A stretch of DNA of 64,000 nucleotides from Luscinia megarhynchos (lineage: Eukaryota; Chordata; Aves; Passeriformes; Turdidae). The notes below the pieces were generated by a model. It had not been told where the DNA came from. It did no database searches and worked only from the letters and a program-made list of their open reading frames with translations. Of the stretch, positions 11,078 to 23,374 are shown piece after piece; the stretch's first letter is position 1; every line of letters starts with the position of its first letter. Made by a program: the position numbers and the translations under genes. The stretch spans positions 16,179,960 to 16,243,959 of the forward strand of contig CM067576.1 in the NCBI GenBank assembly GCA_034336665.1, written 5' to 3'.

Positions 11078-14000
11078 GTTGGTGTCCATCACTCCTGGGA
11101 AAACCCTGACTCCTGCTCTGTGGGGCCATCTCGGGGTCATGCTGATAGAGAAGATGCTGTGGGACTGACTTATCTGGGTTAGATGCAAAAGTTCTGCTTG
11201 CACAGATCCAAAAGCTGGTGGAAAAACACTGAGAGGGGTCAGGAAGGATCCTGTAGATTCCTGTAGGCAGGGACACCTCTTCCACCCAAACTCTCTTTGC
11301 TGTTGTGTTCACAGGAGGGCTTTTTGGGGTCATTTTGGGTTGGTTTGTTCTGGTTTATGGCTGTGCAGAAGCCTGGGGCAGGGAGGGATGTTCCCACGCA
11401 CCCCAGTCCCCGTGGCTTTGCATGAAACAAGGGCAATTCTCACTCTGTGCAGCACTAGGGATAAAGAGCCTGGTTTTCACAGAGTCTTTATTTATAAATA
11501 CCTCCAAGTCTTTCTCCCCTTGACTTAAAAATAGAAGCACAGCCATAAAACCCCGTGCAAAATGCTTGGGATGTTTCCTTTGAGCTGTCGGGAGGGAAGG
11601 AATCTGAGGGAGGAGGAATGGCTTTGGTGTTGCTTTCTTGGAAAGCTGCTGCAGCTGAACTTTGCTGCTCTGCAGACACCAGGAGACAGCTGCCGTGGCT
11701 GGGGAGGGGGACGAAGGTCTGGGCCCAGGGAGTTGTTTACACTCAAGAGAAAGAAACAATGTGAAAATGTGTCTTTGCTCTGAAAAACGACCATGGAAAA
11801 ATAGCCCTTGGGGTTGCACGTGGTTACCATCACCCAGTGTCTCGAGATCCGGTTTCCTTGCTGGTAAATAAAGCTGTTTTTCTGGCTGCTGCTCCAGCAA
11901 TCCCCAGGATCAGAGCTAAGCGGGTCCCTTCCAGGCTAAGCACTGACTTCCACGGAGCCCCGGGCCCTGCTGCAGCAAATCTGCCCCAATCCCCCAGTCC
12001 TGAACAGCCCTAACCTCTGCCACGGCTCCAGGGGGTGGTGCAACCCAAATCCCTCCTGCAGATCATGGCTTTCCCTTATCCATCCTCCTCAGGCTCTTTC
12101 TGTCCTGGATGTGTGGATGGGGGACACAGCACAAGGTTTTTTTTCCCCCAGCACAGTGTTTTTGTGTCTCCCTCACTCTGTCCCCCGTTTCTCTTTGAGC
12201 CAATAGTGTTGATTGGGGCAGGCTTTGATTAGGGGCAGTGCTAATTTCCCATTAAGCTTTGTGCTACCCATCCCTGGATGTGATTTCCTGGCCATTTCAA
12301 TAATCCTCAGCTTTCCCTGTCACCCACTGAGCTGGGTGATGGACACACGTGACACAGGTGATGCCTTGGATGCATCCTTACCCTGGGCCAGGGGTTTTCC
12401 TTGGCTTCAGTGCCAGGCCAAGACTGCACCATCCAGTCCTTAGAGGATTAAATCCCTTTCCCAATGGTTAAATTACCATCACAAGTCATCTGGGGACCTG
12501 ATTTTCCCTGCTGGGCTGTGACTTTGCTGTAGGGTTCTGTCTCCCTTCCCAGCCACACTTCCTCTGGATCTTGCCACTTTGCAACTGGGAGCAATATGAA
12601 AAACCAGTTTCGAGCCATCTGAATGGGCAGAGGCAGCTGCTAGGACAGCCCAAGGAGCACAGATGCTCCAGGATGCCAGACACAAGGACAGACATCCTGT
12701 CCTTAAAAATACTCTGGCTCCCAGCGAGAATTTAGAGAGGTGCCACGGGACGGTGGGAGAGCAGACAGAAAGGCAGCCCGGGGCAGTCCTTGTCCCCCAG
12801 GCAGGGGCACTCAGCTATATTGGGTGCCCTAAAAACCCCTCCAGCAGCTGCAGCAACACGTGCTCGGGGGCTGCCCCCGGCCTCCCCTCTGCCCACGGGG
12901 CGATGGAGCCGCTCGCTGGTTATTTTTGCCAAAGCCCAAATTCTTGTTTTCCTCCTCAGGACAGTTTGGGATAATGACAGGCTGCTGGTAGAGGCTGAGC
13001 TTGACCTTTGCAGCAACAAGAGCTCGAGTGCTTTGCTTGGCAAGAGCGCCTCGGTGCCCATTTATAACCCTCTATTGTTCCTGTTCTCGCTTCTTTTCAG
13101 CCTTAATGTCAGTGTTACCTAGAAACAGCCGGGCACCCTTAGCCGGGGACTGCCTGGCGGGCTGAGAACTTCCCCAGTGCCTTTTTCTCCTTTTTCTCCC
13201 TGGTAGAAACTGTGCTGAGACTTTAAATTAATTCATGGGGACTTGGGTGCTGCTGGCAGCCCCCAGCCCCTCACTGCTCAGAGCCCTGGGATGGGCCAGG
13301 GCAGCAATTCCCAGGAAGGAGAAGGTGCCCAAGTCCACCCAGCCTCTCACCGGGCTGGGACAATCCAGAAATAACAATTCTGCCGTGGCTGGAGGCTGTA
13401 GTCTACCTGTGAGATACTCCCTGCACGTCTCCAGTCATCCCTTCTCATGGGGATCATTTCTAACACCTCCATGGGTGTGGGCTTGAGTCGGTTGCTAATG
13501 AAATAAGCTGCTGCTTAGGCGAGTGAGGATTAGCAATAAATATCACTAATTAGAGCCACATCTCCCCAGCACTGGGTCCTCCCTGCCCTGCTAAGTCTGG
13601 AACTCATTTCATGGGGATGCTGGGAGAAGTCCACCACTCTCCTGTGGTGAATGCTTCCAGAGAGGGAAGTGAAAGGCATTTCCCCTCGCTGGGTCGCTGT
13701 GTTTGTTCACCCCCACCCCGGGGTTTTTGGCCTCGCTGTGTTTTCCTCCCCTCCTGCTCCAACAGAGCAGCTGCAACTTTTCAAAACTGCAGTTGCTTCA
13801 TCCTTCCGACCCCTGCAAAGGGAATGTGTACACAGCCATCATTCAGGGCGATGGTGGGATGTGGGCCAGCTTTTTGTCCAGCTTTCTGGCTGGCTTAGCC
13901 ACCTCCATCTGCTTAGGGAAAGGCAAAGGGAGCACAGAGGCGTGCACAGAGCTGGTCTGAAGTGAGGAGAAATGCGAGGGACCCAGCCCACCACCTCTGC

Positions 14001-14867
14001 TCATTGTTTTTCTTTGTTCCTACGATCTCTGCCTGTGCAAGGAGGGAGCAGGACCCCTGGGCTCTGTCTTGGGTGCTCTTGTTGGGTGTCCCCCATCCTC
14101 CAGGAGAGCCTGGCCCCAGCCACGGGCAGTTAAAGGCTGAGGTGGGAGCCACAGTCTCACATACAAAGGATGAGTTTCAGCAAACCATTTCTGGGCAGGG
14201 CTGTGCAAGGATCCCACCCCGAGCTGCTCACAGGCAGCTGCACTGGAGCAGACCGAGCTCATGGCAACAGCATCCCCCGAGCCCTGCCAGCCCCCCGTGC
14301 TCATTTCTCCCCCGGCCTCCACTCTTCCCCCCGTCTCCATCTGCTCTCTGGCATCCAGCAGAGCCCCAGCGTTCCGGGGGGAGCCCGTGCCCCTCCTCGC
14401 TCCGTGCTGGAGCTTTGCATAGCGACAGGAATGAATTTGCCTTCCCCTCCCCCTGCTCCCAGCTCTGGACCATCAGACACGCTCTGGCATCGATTTCCTT
14501 CGTGCTCGGCTTCCTAGAGCCATTTTGTGGTATTGCAGGGGAGGGGTTTTCTTTCTCATCTCCTGTGTCCCGCTCCCTGAATAAACCTGGCTGGAGAAAA
14601 AATACCGCGGGCAGGGTTTTAAATGCGGCGGAAAAATAAATAAATATTGGATTTGCTTTAATGCATCACTAATGGTGACTGCACAATACGTTTGTAAAGG
14701 GCAGTTTCGGGGGGGGAGCTCTGTGCCAGGACATTCCTGTGGGGAGGTGAAGGGTAATGGTTTGGGTTTGACACCCTGTGGGGCTGCTGGGGCTTGGGGT
14801 GAGGGTCTCCAGCTGGATTTTAACATCCTGCTCTTCTCTTTGCTCCTTTCCCCGGCGTTCCCCACAG
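11078..14867 (+). other. PCDHG constant intron 2
   Basis: This 3790-bp intron separates the two constant exons, with gt at 11078 and cag at 14865-14867. I see no coding sequence, CR1 or LTR in it, unlike the repeat-rich flanks. The segment 13480-13562 is AT-rich with several TAAT-type homeodomain cores in GC-rich surroundings and is listed separately as a candidate conserved element. The acceptor is preceded by a long C/T tract at 14829-14863. Confidence 0.9.
13480..13562. promoter_or_regulatory. Candidate conserved non-coding element in the intron
   Basis: The segment contains ggttgctaatgaaataagct, then ttagcaataaatatcac and taattagagcc, so several ATTA/TAAT cores lie within about 80 bp inside GC-rich intron. 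Such clusters are common in developmental enhancers. There is no direct evidence of conservation; this is inference from composition only. Confidence 0.25.
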
Positions 14868-15094
14868 AAGCTGCCGATGGTAACTCGACCCTGGGTGGTG
14901 GCAATGGCACGATGGGGCTGAGCGCCCGCTACGGCCCCCAGTTCACCCTGCAGCACGTCCCCGACTACCGGCAGAACGTCTACATCCCGGGCAGCAATGC
15001 CACCCTCACCAACGCCGCCGGCAAGCGCGACGCCAAGAACGCCGCCCCCGCCGGCGGCAACAAGAAAAAATCCGGGAAGAAGGAGAAGAAGTAG
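14868..15094 (+). CDS. PCDHG (constant region): Gamma-protocadherin constant exon 3, C-terminus and stop
   Basis: This last coding exon adds 74 residues after the split glutamate codon. It starts [11 protein letters not shown], continues with [20 protein letters not shown] and [19 protein letters not shown], and ends in the lysine-rich tail [11 protein letters not shown] followed by TAG (15092-15094) with TGA directly after it. These are hallmark gamma-protocadherin sequences. The alanine/asparagine-rich stretch [11 protein letters not shown] is where vertebrate copies vary in length. In mammals the common tail has been reported to inhibit focal adhesion kinases, and the basic end to bind membrane phospholipids and to be phosphorylated on serine by protein kinase C; the serine of the KKKSGKK motif is present here. 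The acceptor cccacag at 14861-14867 is strong and the reading frame is intact. Confidence 0.98.
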
Positions 15095-15242
15095 TGAAGA
15101 AGAAAAAGGAGACCTTAGAGCTACAGGGCAGCCGGCTCCAGCACTCCCCCCAAAACCACAGCCCAGGCCGGAGGACGAATGTGAATTTTTTTTGTGGTGC
15201 AAAAGCAGGCAATGCTGCGAATGTATCTCGGCATCATCAGAG

Positions 15243-15269
15243 CTGAGAGCAGGGGCTCGCTGCTCTCAG
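15243..15269 (+). other. Perfect 10-bp stem-loop in the PCDHG 3' UTR
   Basis: The left arm ctgagagcag (15243-15252) is the exact reverse complement of the right arm ctgctctcag (15260-15269), with a 7-base loop gggctcg. It lies about 150 bases after the stop codon. It would form a GC-rich hairpin in every gamma-protocadherin mRNA. Function is unknown. Confidence 0.7.
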
Positions 15270-17281
15270 GTCTCGTGATGGAAACCAATCCGGAATCTAA
15301 AGCGAACGCAAACAAGTGCCCTGTGAATAATGTTTTGTACAATCCCTCGGGTATTAGCATATGCAAGGGCGGAAGCTCTTTTGCCATGTCTTTGGATCCG
15401 ATTTGCTCCCAGCTAGTCCGAGGAAAGGCACAAGGCTTGTGCTCGGCTTTGCCCACTGTAAATAATTTTAATGTGGATCTTTTAATTTATAGCCCTTCAG
15501 CTATTTTTTGGAAAGGAAAAGGAAGTTCTTAGCTTAGAGCCCACGCTCCAGTTCTTTGCTCTTAAATTTTCCATTTGTAAAATTCACCCCCAGTCAATGA
15601 TAGCGATGGATTTTGGAATTTGGAAGTTGGTAGGGAGTGCTTCAGTTCCTGCTTACCTGTCATCTGGAAAAAAAAATTGTTTATATTGCATGAGTCAAAG
15701 GGAATATGGCAAAGCTGCATCCTAAACATTTTTTTTTTGTTTATTTGTTTTTTTAAAGTGTAACCACTAATGGCCTGAAATATAAGATAAGGAAAAAGCC
15801 CTCCTGCTGTGTGAGAGGCAGGGAATTCCACGAGGAGCACGCCGAGGTGTGCGGCAGCTGCCCCGGCGGTTCTAGGGGTCTCCGAAGAGCAGACACATCT
15901 CAAACCTTCTTTTGCAGTAAATATTTATATGTACAGTCGATGTTCTTATGGAATTAAGGCTAAGAGAGCCTCGCTCCCCCCATGGCCAGGCCTGGCCAGG
16001 TCCCCCTCGCCCAGGGGGACGCGGGGACGACGCTTCACTGTCTGCACACGGTGTCTGCATGCACGTCCCTCACCTCACACCTGCACTAGCGCAGTAGCTC
16101 CACGGACCCGCACAAACCCTCGCATGCCCACGGCGAAGCGGCCGGCAGCGCCCGAGCTTGGAGCCGGGGCTGCCCTGGGGAAGGGGTGGGAGGGGGTGGG
16201 ATGGCTCAGGCGGGCTGGGGGAAACTCATTATTGCTTCTAGTTTGGGCCCCAAAGGCTGTTTGGGGTGGTGGGCGGCTCTACAAGGCGGCTCTTGGGGTG
16301 GGATGCGCGGAGCTGCCGGTGCATGGCTTTGGGAGTGGAGGTGGTGAGTGAGCAAGTGATGGCTGCTTTGGTGGCGTTTGGGGACCAGATCCGGACAAGG
16401 GAGCCAAGAGCAGGGGGTGGCGCTGCAGAATGGGGGGCAGAAATTGGGGGAGTGTCACGTGAGACCATGCGGGGCCAGCCCGGAGGAGGGGATGATCCCG
16501 CTGGCTTTGGGCTTGGCACCCTGCGGGGAGAACTGGGAGCACGAGGATTAGAGTTTCCCCATGTGCCCATCACCAAAGCACCGGGCCAGCTTCCCATAGC
16601 AAAGCAGCTCTGAGCCCCCGGGGAGGCAGATGGGGGCTTTGTGCAGCCAGAGCCAGGAGAGGAGCTCTGCGTGGCCAGGAAGGGGCCACACCGAGTTTCC
16701 CAGGGGGGTGTGTGTTGTTTTTTCTTTTTTCCTTTTCTAATCACTAACACGTAACTCACCCGAGCAGATCCAGCCCTTTCAGCCAGGCTCTCCCCACCCC
16801 TGCCCCTCCCCAACCCCAGGGCAGCAGGAGCATCCTCCGTGTTCCATCCGCATCCTGCCACCTCCGGCGCTGGCTGCACTGGGAGCGGGTCCCACCCTGT
16901 CCCCTGCAGCTGCCACCTGCCCCTCCTCTAGAAATGCTGTAGCTGAATCGTAGTCTTTATATTTTTCTTTTTAATCTGCAATCTGAGGTAGCGTAGTGAG
17001 TGTCGTGTATTTAGTGGCGTGTTATTTTTAATCGCGGTAACTAACTTGTGGACATCAGTATTTTCAATTTTCTCTGTATCTTCTTTCCATGTGGTCTGTG
17101 CTCCGAGTGTACGTGAAATGAAACACGTTTGCCCTTTCAATGTGTCTAATATTGAATTATACTTATATATTATATATATGCTTATATCCTTCTTATACCC
17201 ATATAGACCAATGTCAATGTGTTACACGCAAGTTTTATACTCTAATATTTATATTGCTTTTTTTCTTTGGGAAAAAAAAAT

Positions 17282-17287
17282 AATAAA
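17282..17287 (+). terminator. Poly(A) signal AATAAA of PCDHG
   Basis: AATAAA follows an A run and is followed by a T/G-rich stretch (ggtttcttctg, then ggtatttattctg), as expected for a cleavage region. It is the first canonical signal after the stop codon in an AT-rich context. Confidence 0.75.
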
Positions 17288-17305
17288 ATGGTTTCTTCTG
17301 AATGG

Positions 17306-18600
17306 ATGGTATTTATTCTGATGGGAAAAGGGAGGCACAGATGGGGTGCTGCTGGCAGGGGGTGCTCCAGCAGTGGGGATGCTCTTGGGGCACACCCATC
17401 CTCTGGTCCACCTCTGAGTGGAGGGTGACATGGCTGTGGATCATGACTGAGGGTGTGATGGGGTCGGTAGCTACAGCCCCGAGAGGATCCAGCTGCCCCT
17501 CTCCATCTCTGACAGGGATCTGGTCACTCTTGCCCAGCCTTGGAGGATCTGGAGAGCTGGGATTCCATCACCCTTCCCCATCACTCCCTTTCACTCTCCC
17601 TTCTCCTGCTCCGATTTGCTTTCCGTGGCGTCCCCTCTGCGCACTTGGGGACGGTGGGTGGGACATTCAGACATTGTGACTGCAGCTCCCCGGCCAAGAC
17701 AATCCTCCCACCCTCTCCCTGCGGGGATCCAACACCGCGGAGGAAAAACATCCCGTGGCTCAGAGTGTCGCAACCCTGGAGAAAAAAATAAGCTCCTGCT
17801 GGCCAGATGTGAGGGGGAGGGTGGAGGAGGCGGGGGCAGAGCAGTCCCAGGAGACAGACAGACAGATAGAACTGGGGATTGAGGGTTTGGGGCTGGTCCC
17901 CCCCTGTTAGCAGAGCGCAGGAGGCTCCAGGTGTGCAGGGCACAGCCCGATCCCTGTATTCCCGTCTGTCCCCACCCAGCGTCCCTGTCCAGGTGCAGCT
18001 CTGTGGCTCCCCGAACGCCCCTCGGTTCTGCCCTCCCACACAGCGAGCACCCCCTGAGCCCCCTTGCACTTCCCAAATCCCCCAGCCCCCCATAGCCCAC
18101 CAAACCCTCATCCATTTGCACAGAAACCCCTGAAAATCCCCGTGCACCTCTCAGAGGGACATTCCTCTCCCTCAAATTCCCCTGCATCCCACAGATCCCC
18201 TCCTCCCTCACATGGGGACAGCCCTGGTCACACACACACACGGGGGGGGTTCTAACCAGAGCATCCTCTTTTGGGACAGGCCACAGGGGAGGCCACGGGG
18301 GTCAGGGCAGTGACAGGGCAGGGATTTGCTGCTCTGGGCTCCCTGTGGCAGCGTGTCCTCTGTCCCCAGCCCCTGGAGCTGCTGTGCCTCCTGTGCTGGA
18401 TCACCTGGAGTGCATCAGGGACAGCTCCAGGGGGATGGGGGGGATCAATCCCATGGACCCGCAGCTAATGGAGAGCAGCGCTGAGCACTCCCAGGTGCCA
18501 CCCGCGGGCTGTCCCCAGCACCTGTCCTGGCCGGGGTGGCTTCACCCCAGGGCACGGGGCATGACTGTCCTGTTGGCTGGTGATGCCACCGGGTGCCTGT
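17306..18600. other. Intergenic, unannotated
   Basis: GC-rich sequence with no gene recognised. Antiparallel open frames on both strands (for example 17581-18241) overlap and lack domains. A short CA run lies at about 18231-18241. Confidence 0.4.
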
Positions 18601-18990
18601 GATGCCTTTTATATTTTTACAGAATCTCTGCTGCTTTGTGTGTAACTCTGAAACTCCATATTAGGTGTTAGTGAGTTCTCTTCACAGGGGAGTTGGACAA
18701 AACAATTCCTTTCTAGCCAGAGAATCAAGGACAACTGGTACCCAAAAATCAGAAACAGCAGCGAGGGAAAGGGGGCAAAGCCAGGGGCTGAGACTTCATA
18801 GCCTGGGGCTGTGCTTGGATCATTGACCCCAATGTGGAGATGAAGCAAAACTGATAAAAGTGTAAAACTGGTGACCAGGATCCATCTGGGATTTGATTTG
18901 GGTGCAGCCCCGGCCGGGCTCTTGCACTGCCCAAGGTGGATCCTTTCAATAAACACCGATTTTATTCCTTTTGCTCTGTGCTCTCTGCTC
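18601..18990 (+). mobile_element. LTR-D, solo LTR
   Basis: It shares with the block at 52085-52860 the stretches aactctgaaactccatatta and gagaatcaaggac, and the 3' block ccgggctcttgcactgccc followed by ggatcctttcaataaacacc, with AATAAA at 18948-18953. No internal retroviral genes are seen. Confidence 0.75.
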
Positions 18991-19224
18991 CAGCTCAGCC
19001 TTTCCAGGCAGCACCTGGAGCTGAGTGCTGAGGGTGAATGGACAAGCCAGCGGGTCCCCAGGTGGGTGACAGTCACCACTGGTGGCGAGCAAAGGGGCTT
19101 TGCAGAACTCCAGGGGTGGGTTTGGCTTGAGGAGCCGCAGCCTCTCCGGTGACACCCGCGGTGTCCCCGCGTCCCAGCTGCGGGTGTTGGTGTCGGGATC
19201 AGCGCAGTGAGAGGGGGCACATCG

Positions 19225-19380
19225 AGCTCCATTTAATTTCTCTTCTCCCTTCCACTGAAATTACCCCAGGGCACGGCGAGAGCCAGGAAAGGGAAGCCGC
19301 AAACACAGACCTGGCCAATTAGTAGTGATGAAGGAAACCCGGTCAACCGCGCTAATTAGAGGGGACAGGCGGGAGCGGGG
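19225..19380. promoter_or_regulatory. Candidate conserved non-coding element
   Basis: This block contains ctggccaattagtagtgatg and, further on, ccgcgctaattagagg, so paired TAATTAG-type homeodomain cores lie about 30 bp apart, with intact CpGs around them. It lies about 2 kb after the PCDHG 3' end, where mammals have enhancers for the cluster. Conservation is not tested. Confidence 0.3.
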
Positions 19381-20884
19381 ACGTGTTCAGCGCAGCGTGG
19401 CGAGCTGGGGGAATTCCCGAGCTGAGGCGGTGACACGGGGGAGGGATGGAACAGAAACAGAGGCAGAGTCACGGTCCTGACAAAAGGGACACAAGGAGAG
19501 AGAAAGGACAGAGCCCCCGGCAGGCGCTGGGGACAGCGCGGGGCTCGTGGCACCGCTCCCGGGAAGGAGGTGCTGGTCTCGGGAAGGAGGTCCTGGGTGT
19601 GGGAGAGGTGCGGGAGGTTTTTCTCTCTCGGAGGGACTCTGCCTGGAGGGGGCTGCGGGTTACAGCCTCTGTGCCCGGTGCTGGCTGTGCGGGATGAGTG
19701 CCCGTGTCCCCCTCAGAGCAGCAAACCAGCAAACTCTGAGGTGCCCAGCCAGTTCCAGATGTTCCAGGTGCTGGGGTGCTCTGAGCATCCTTCAACAGGC
19801 AGGAGGGGCTCGGATTCTCCTCCATCCTGGTGCCCTCCTGCTGCTGCTCCTCTCCCTTCTCCATCTCCTTTCCCCACCGCTGGGATTAGCTCAGCACCTC
19901 TCCCTCCCCTCCCTGTCATTGTCCCGGGTACATCCACGGCGTGGAACCTTCAGAGAATTCAGGGAACCTTCAGACTCCACAGGCAGCAGGGCTGGAAACT
20001 CTTGGTGGTACAGGAACAGGTCCCAGAGTGGTAGAGACTCCTTCATTCCTCCTCTGGGGTTTGTTCCCAGCTCACTTCCTACTCCTGGCAGGGCTGGAGC
20101 ATCCAGATGCCACAGGTAGTGCTGGTCCCCTGCCACCAACTTGTGGAGCCCTTGTTTGCAGCAGTGTTGTTTTGTTTTTCCCCAACTGACCTTGAAAATC
20201 AAACCAAAACTCAACAGAAATTAAAATAAAAAACAAAAAACAAACCCAAAACAAAACAACCAAAACTGGAGCCAAGCCAGTTTTCCACTGGATCTGTGGT
20301 CTGAGCTGAGCTGTCGCTTGGCCCAGGGTAGGGAGCTGGAATCTCCATCAGGCTGTTGTCATGGGCTGAGTCCCATCAGCAGCTCCTCCAGTCCTGACTT
20401 CACTCAGCAAAGCAGGGGGAAGGGTGGAAATCACCAAAAAAAGCCGAGTTTTCATGCAGCTCTCTCTCACCCCTTCCTTCGGGGTCCCCAAAGGCACCGG
20501 GGAGGTCACCCTGGGTCTGACACAGACACTGGGAGCCTGCCCAGAGCAGAAGCCACCCTGGAAGCTGGTGGCAGCAGGGGCTTCTCCTCCCATAAATACC
20601 TCACCAGGGAGGGCAGCCAACGCCATCAAGAAGCACCTGGAAATGGCAATACTTGGGATATAAAACATCCAAAAGGGATCCAGGAGGGTGCAAGGTGAGG
20701 AGAGGGGATATCCACAGCAGGGGATGGGACAGCCCCCCTGCCCTGTTCCCCTCCATGACATCCCCTGGGATTTTGGGATTTTATTTCCCTCGACACAGCT
20801 GATTCCTCTCACATCTCACATTCCCAGAGTGGAGGGAGGGAAAGCGAGAGGTGTTTCACCATCCTCCACATCCCTTCCCGCTCC

Positions 20885-20995
20885 ATAAATCCACTTCCCG
20901 CCGCCGTGATTTATTATTATTTATGACAATAATGAAGCGTGCGTAGATGGAATAAAATCTGCCCTTTGCTGGCTGGAACCTTGTGACCGCGGGGA
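20885..20995. promoter_or_regulatory. Candidate conserved non-coding element
   Basis: An abrupt AT-rich island (tgatttattattatttatga followed by ataatgaagcgtgcgtag) with retained CpGs is flanked by GC-rich DNA. It has no repeat-family match that I recognise. Position and composition suggest a regulatory element, but this is inference. Confidence 0.3.
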
Positions 20996-21439
20996 AGGAG
21001 GGGGCGGACGAGAGCCCTGCTGGCCCTCGGCCGGCCCCCTCGGGACCCGGGAGCTGCCAGAGGCTCGTCCATCACGGGGAGGAGAGGAGCAGCCCGCAGC
21101 CGCGCTCTGGACAGAATAGGATGCGGTGGGATTTTGCCCTTCTGCAGCCTCTGTGACCTTGTGGTGGCCTGTGCCGTGAGCTGCTAGGAGAACACTCTGT
21201 CTGTCTGTCTGTCCCCCCTTGTCCCAGCCGTGCTGGTGGCTGGGTGCCCGAGGAGATCAGTGCCAGGGAAGCAGCCAGAACCTGAGGTCATGGAAGAAGG
21301 GAGGGCAGGGAGGAGAGGCAGGGCAGGAGAGCGGTGCCAGGAGGGCAAACCAAAGATTCTGGGCACTGCTGTTAGGACACAGAATGGCTGGAAGGGCTCA
21401 GCTCCAAGGGGACACCCCTGTAAGAGCCAAAAGGAGGGA

Positions 21440-22095
21440 TGTGGGGTTCCAGATGGCTCTTGGGATGCTGTTTATTGTATCCAGATGATACAGCAATTTA
21501 TTTATTATTTAAAATGCTGTTTATTGTATCCAGAGGATACAGCAATTCAGGGGTCATGAGTGATAAGATATCAGCCCACAGTGGTCAGCATCAGCTGTAG
21601 GCTCGTCTGAAGCCCCTCTAGTTCTGGTTCCAATGCATGATTTACTTTTCTTTGCTGAACATTCTAAGACATGACAACCAGTCAATATCTTTACTATTAC
21701 CTATAGCCTATCATAACCACTAACATTACCATATTCGTGTTACTATTTTCCAATCACAAAAAGTTAGTTACAGTTTAAGCTGAAAGTTGTTTTTCAGTTT
21801 CTTTGCAGTGGAAAATTTTGAGGTCTTTTTACTACTTACAACATTGGCTTTCCTGTTTGCTTGTGAAATCTTTTTGCTTGGTAAAAACATCTTTTGTTTG
21901 AGGTGGATTTCTCCTTTGTTCTGGGCCACAAAACCCCCTTCCAGCTCACTTTACCCTTTGCTTTCTAGTTATACAATAAGACCGTCTCAGCAATTCTTTT
22001 CTTCTATATAAAAACCTGATTTCACTTTCTATTCCTTCTCCAGATTCTACATTTAAAGATATTTCTGTTATACATACATATCTGTCCTGAGCCCC
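21440..22095 (-). mobile_element. LTR-C, probable endogenous retrovirus LTR
   Basis: This AT-rich block has a duplicated gctgtttattgtatccag near its left end (at about 21469 and 21513), giving minus-strand AATAAA signals. It runs to about 22090 and ends near ctgtcctgagccccc. No coding domain is seen. The family is unnamed here; orientation is inferred from the AATAAA only. Confidence 0.5.
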
Positions 22096-22206
22096 CCACA
22101 CTCTGCTGGAACTCACTGTGTCCCTGCAGGGCTGGGGTGGCATTTGCCAGGGTCAGTGTCACTGAGCCAGCCCATGTGCCTGGTGCCAGGGGCTGCTGCT
22201 GCCTCT

Positions 22207-22896
22207 TGTCCTGGTTTGAAAGACAGGTGTTTGCTAAGAAAGGCAGGAGCCTCTCTTTGAAATGGAGAATGTAAACCCCCTCCCTCCAAATTACAATAAT
22301 TTTGAAATTAAGGGCCTCTCAGGCAAAGATATGGAAAATAGGAATAAAAGTTCTTTACTGGGAAAATTAAAATAGAAATACAGTATTACAAAGAACAATT
22401 CCAAAACACTGCCAGAGTCAGGATACAGCCTGACATCCCATCAGTCAGGGTGTTGGCAGCAGTCCCATTCCATGGTGGCTGCATCCTCCTGCAGGGGCAG
22501 ATGTGGTTCAGCTGCAGCAGTGCTCCTGGAGAAGGTGCAGTTTCCTCTGAAGCTCCAGGGATGATGTGCAAAGGTCTGGCTTTCCTCTGGAATCCAGTGG
22601 AAAGAAGGTTCCTTGGTGTCCAAATCTCAGTTTTTATCTGGGTAGGAAAGGCTTGGCTCCTGCCCTGGCTGGAGCATCTCCCAGTGGGATGATGGAATTT
22701 TATCAGCCATGCCCTGGGACTCAGTGGCCATGAACAGGAGATATCTCCTGGAGGGAGGATGGGCTGTGGGAAGATAAAGATGATTGCCCAGCTGGTTTAA
22801 AGCTGGCCCATGAGCAGCAGATATCTCCCACAGAGATAAGGGTCACTGCCCCACCTGATTTCAACAGACAGTGATAGAATACACGCTGCTGGTCAC
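22207..22896. mobile_element. LTR-E, solo LTR starting TGTCCTGG
   Basis: The block begins tgtcctggtttgaaagacag and ends near gctgctggtcaca, so it has TG...CA ends. It carries aaggcaggagcctctctttg and ctcaggcaaagatatgg, which look familiar from songbird endogenous retrovirus LTRs. Two agatatctcc-containing halves (22740 and 22821) are internal duplicates. Orientation is unclear. Confidence 0.65.
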
Positions 22897-23374
22897 ACCC
22901 TGAATTGCAGCCTACAACACCTCTGCAGGCAGGAGCATCCCTCTGCTCCCCCAGAACCCAGAGCTGCCCCCCCAAACCCTCCCTGGGGAGTCACTGGAAG
23001 CACAGAGCCAGGCAGGCTTAATTCCCACATGGATCACAGAGCCAGGCAGGGTTAATTTCATGGATCCCTCCAGCCCCCATTAACCACAGGGAGCTGGGTC
23101 AAAGGCAGAGCTCTGCAAAACCCCCACCCAAAAAAAAGCCAAGAAAAGCCAAAATGCTCCTCCAAGGTGCAGGTTCTGCCTGCCTGACCCTTCTCCCTTT
23201 GGCACGTGACAAAAGTGGCCATGCCCAGTTTGGGGAGGGGGTTTTGGGCCCCCTCAGATGCTCCCTGGTCTTTTCTTCTTTTGTTCGTTTCTTCTTCCTC
23301 ATGTGGTGGTAGTGATGATGGTGATGATGGTGGAGGAAGAGACAGAGAGAGAGGAGACCGTCCGTCCCCAATGC
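22897..23374. other. Intergenic, unannotated
   Basis: It contains a short duplicated phrase, cacagagccaggcagg, at 23000 and 23036, and a small gatgatggtgatgatggtgg run at about 23314. No gene is seen. Confidence 0.4.

Larger units (their letters stand above)
15095..17305 (+). other. PCDHG 3' untranslated region
   Basis: The untranslated region of all gamma-protocadherin mRNAs extends about 2.2 kb from the stop to a poly(A) signal at 17282-17287. Most of it is free of repeats. The first part contains a perfect 10-bp hairpin at 15243-15269, and the last 350 bp is AT-rich with short TA runs. The end is placed by the AATAAA and the following T-rich stretch; the exact cleavage base is an estimate. 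A GC-rich block at 16120-16900 with no obvious function sits inside it and could harbour an alternative, earlier end. Confidence 0.8.
18991..21439. other. Intergenic with two candidate conserved elements
   Basis: No gene is recognised. An A-rich run lies at about 20220-20262. A TCTG microsatellite of a few copies lies at 21197-21212. Two less repetitive, AT-containing blocks (19225-19380 and 20885-20995) are listed separately. Overlapping frames at 19446-20119 have no recognisable domain. Confidence 0.4.

Noticed and set aside
17581..18241. Antiparallel frames of about 190-216 codons
   Set aside because: They are mutually overlapping on the same strand and opposite strand, with no conserved motif and no splice context.
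22207..22896. Intact endogenous retrovirus
   Set aside because: Only LTR-like sequence is present here and at the other LTR sites; no gag, pol or env frames were seen anywhere in the window.
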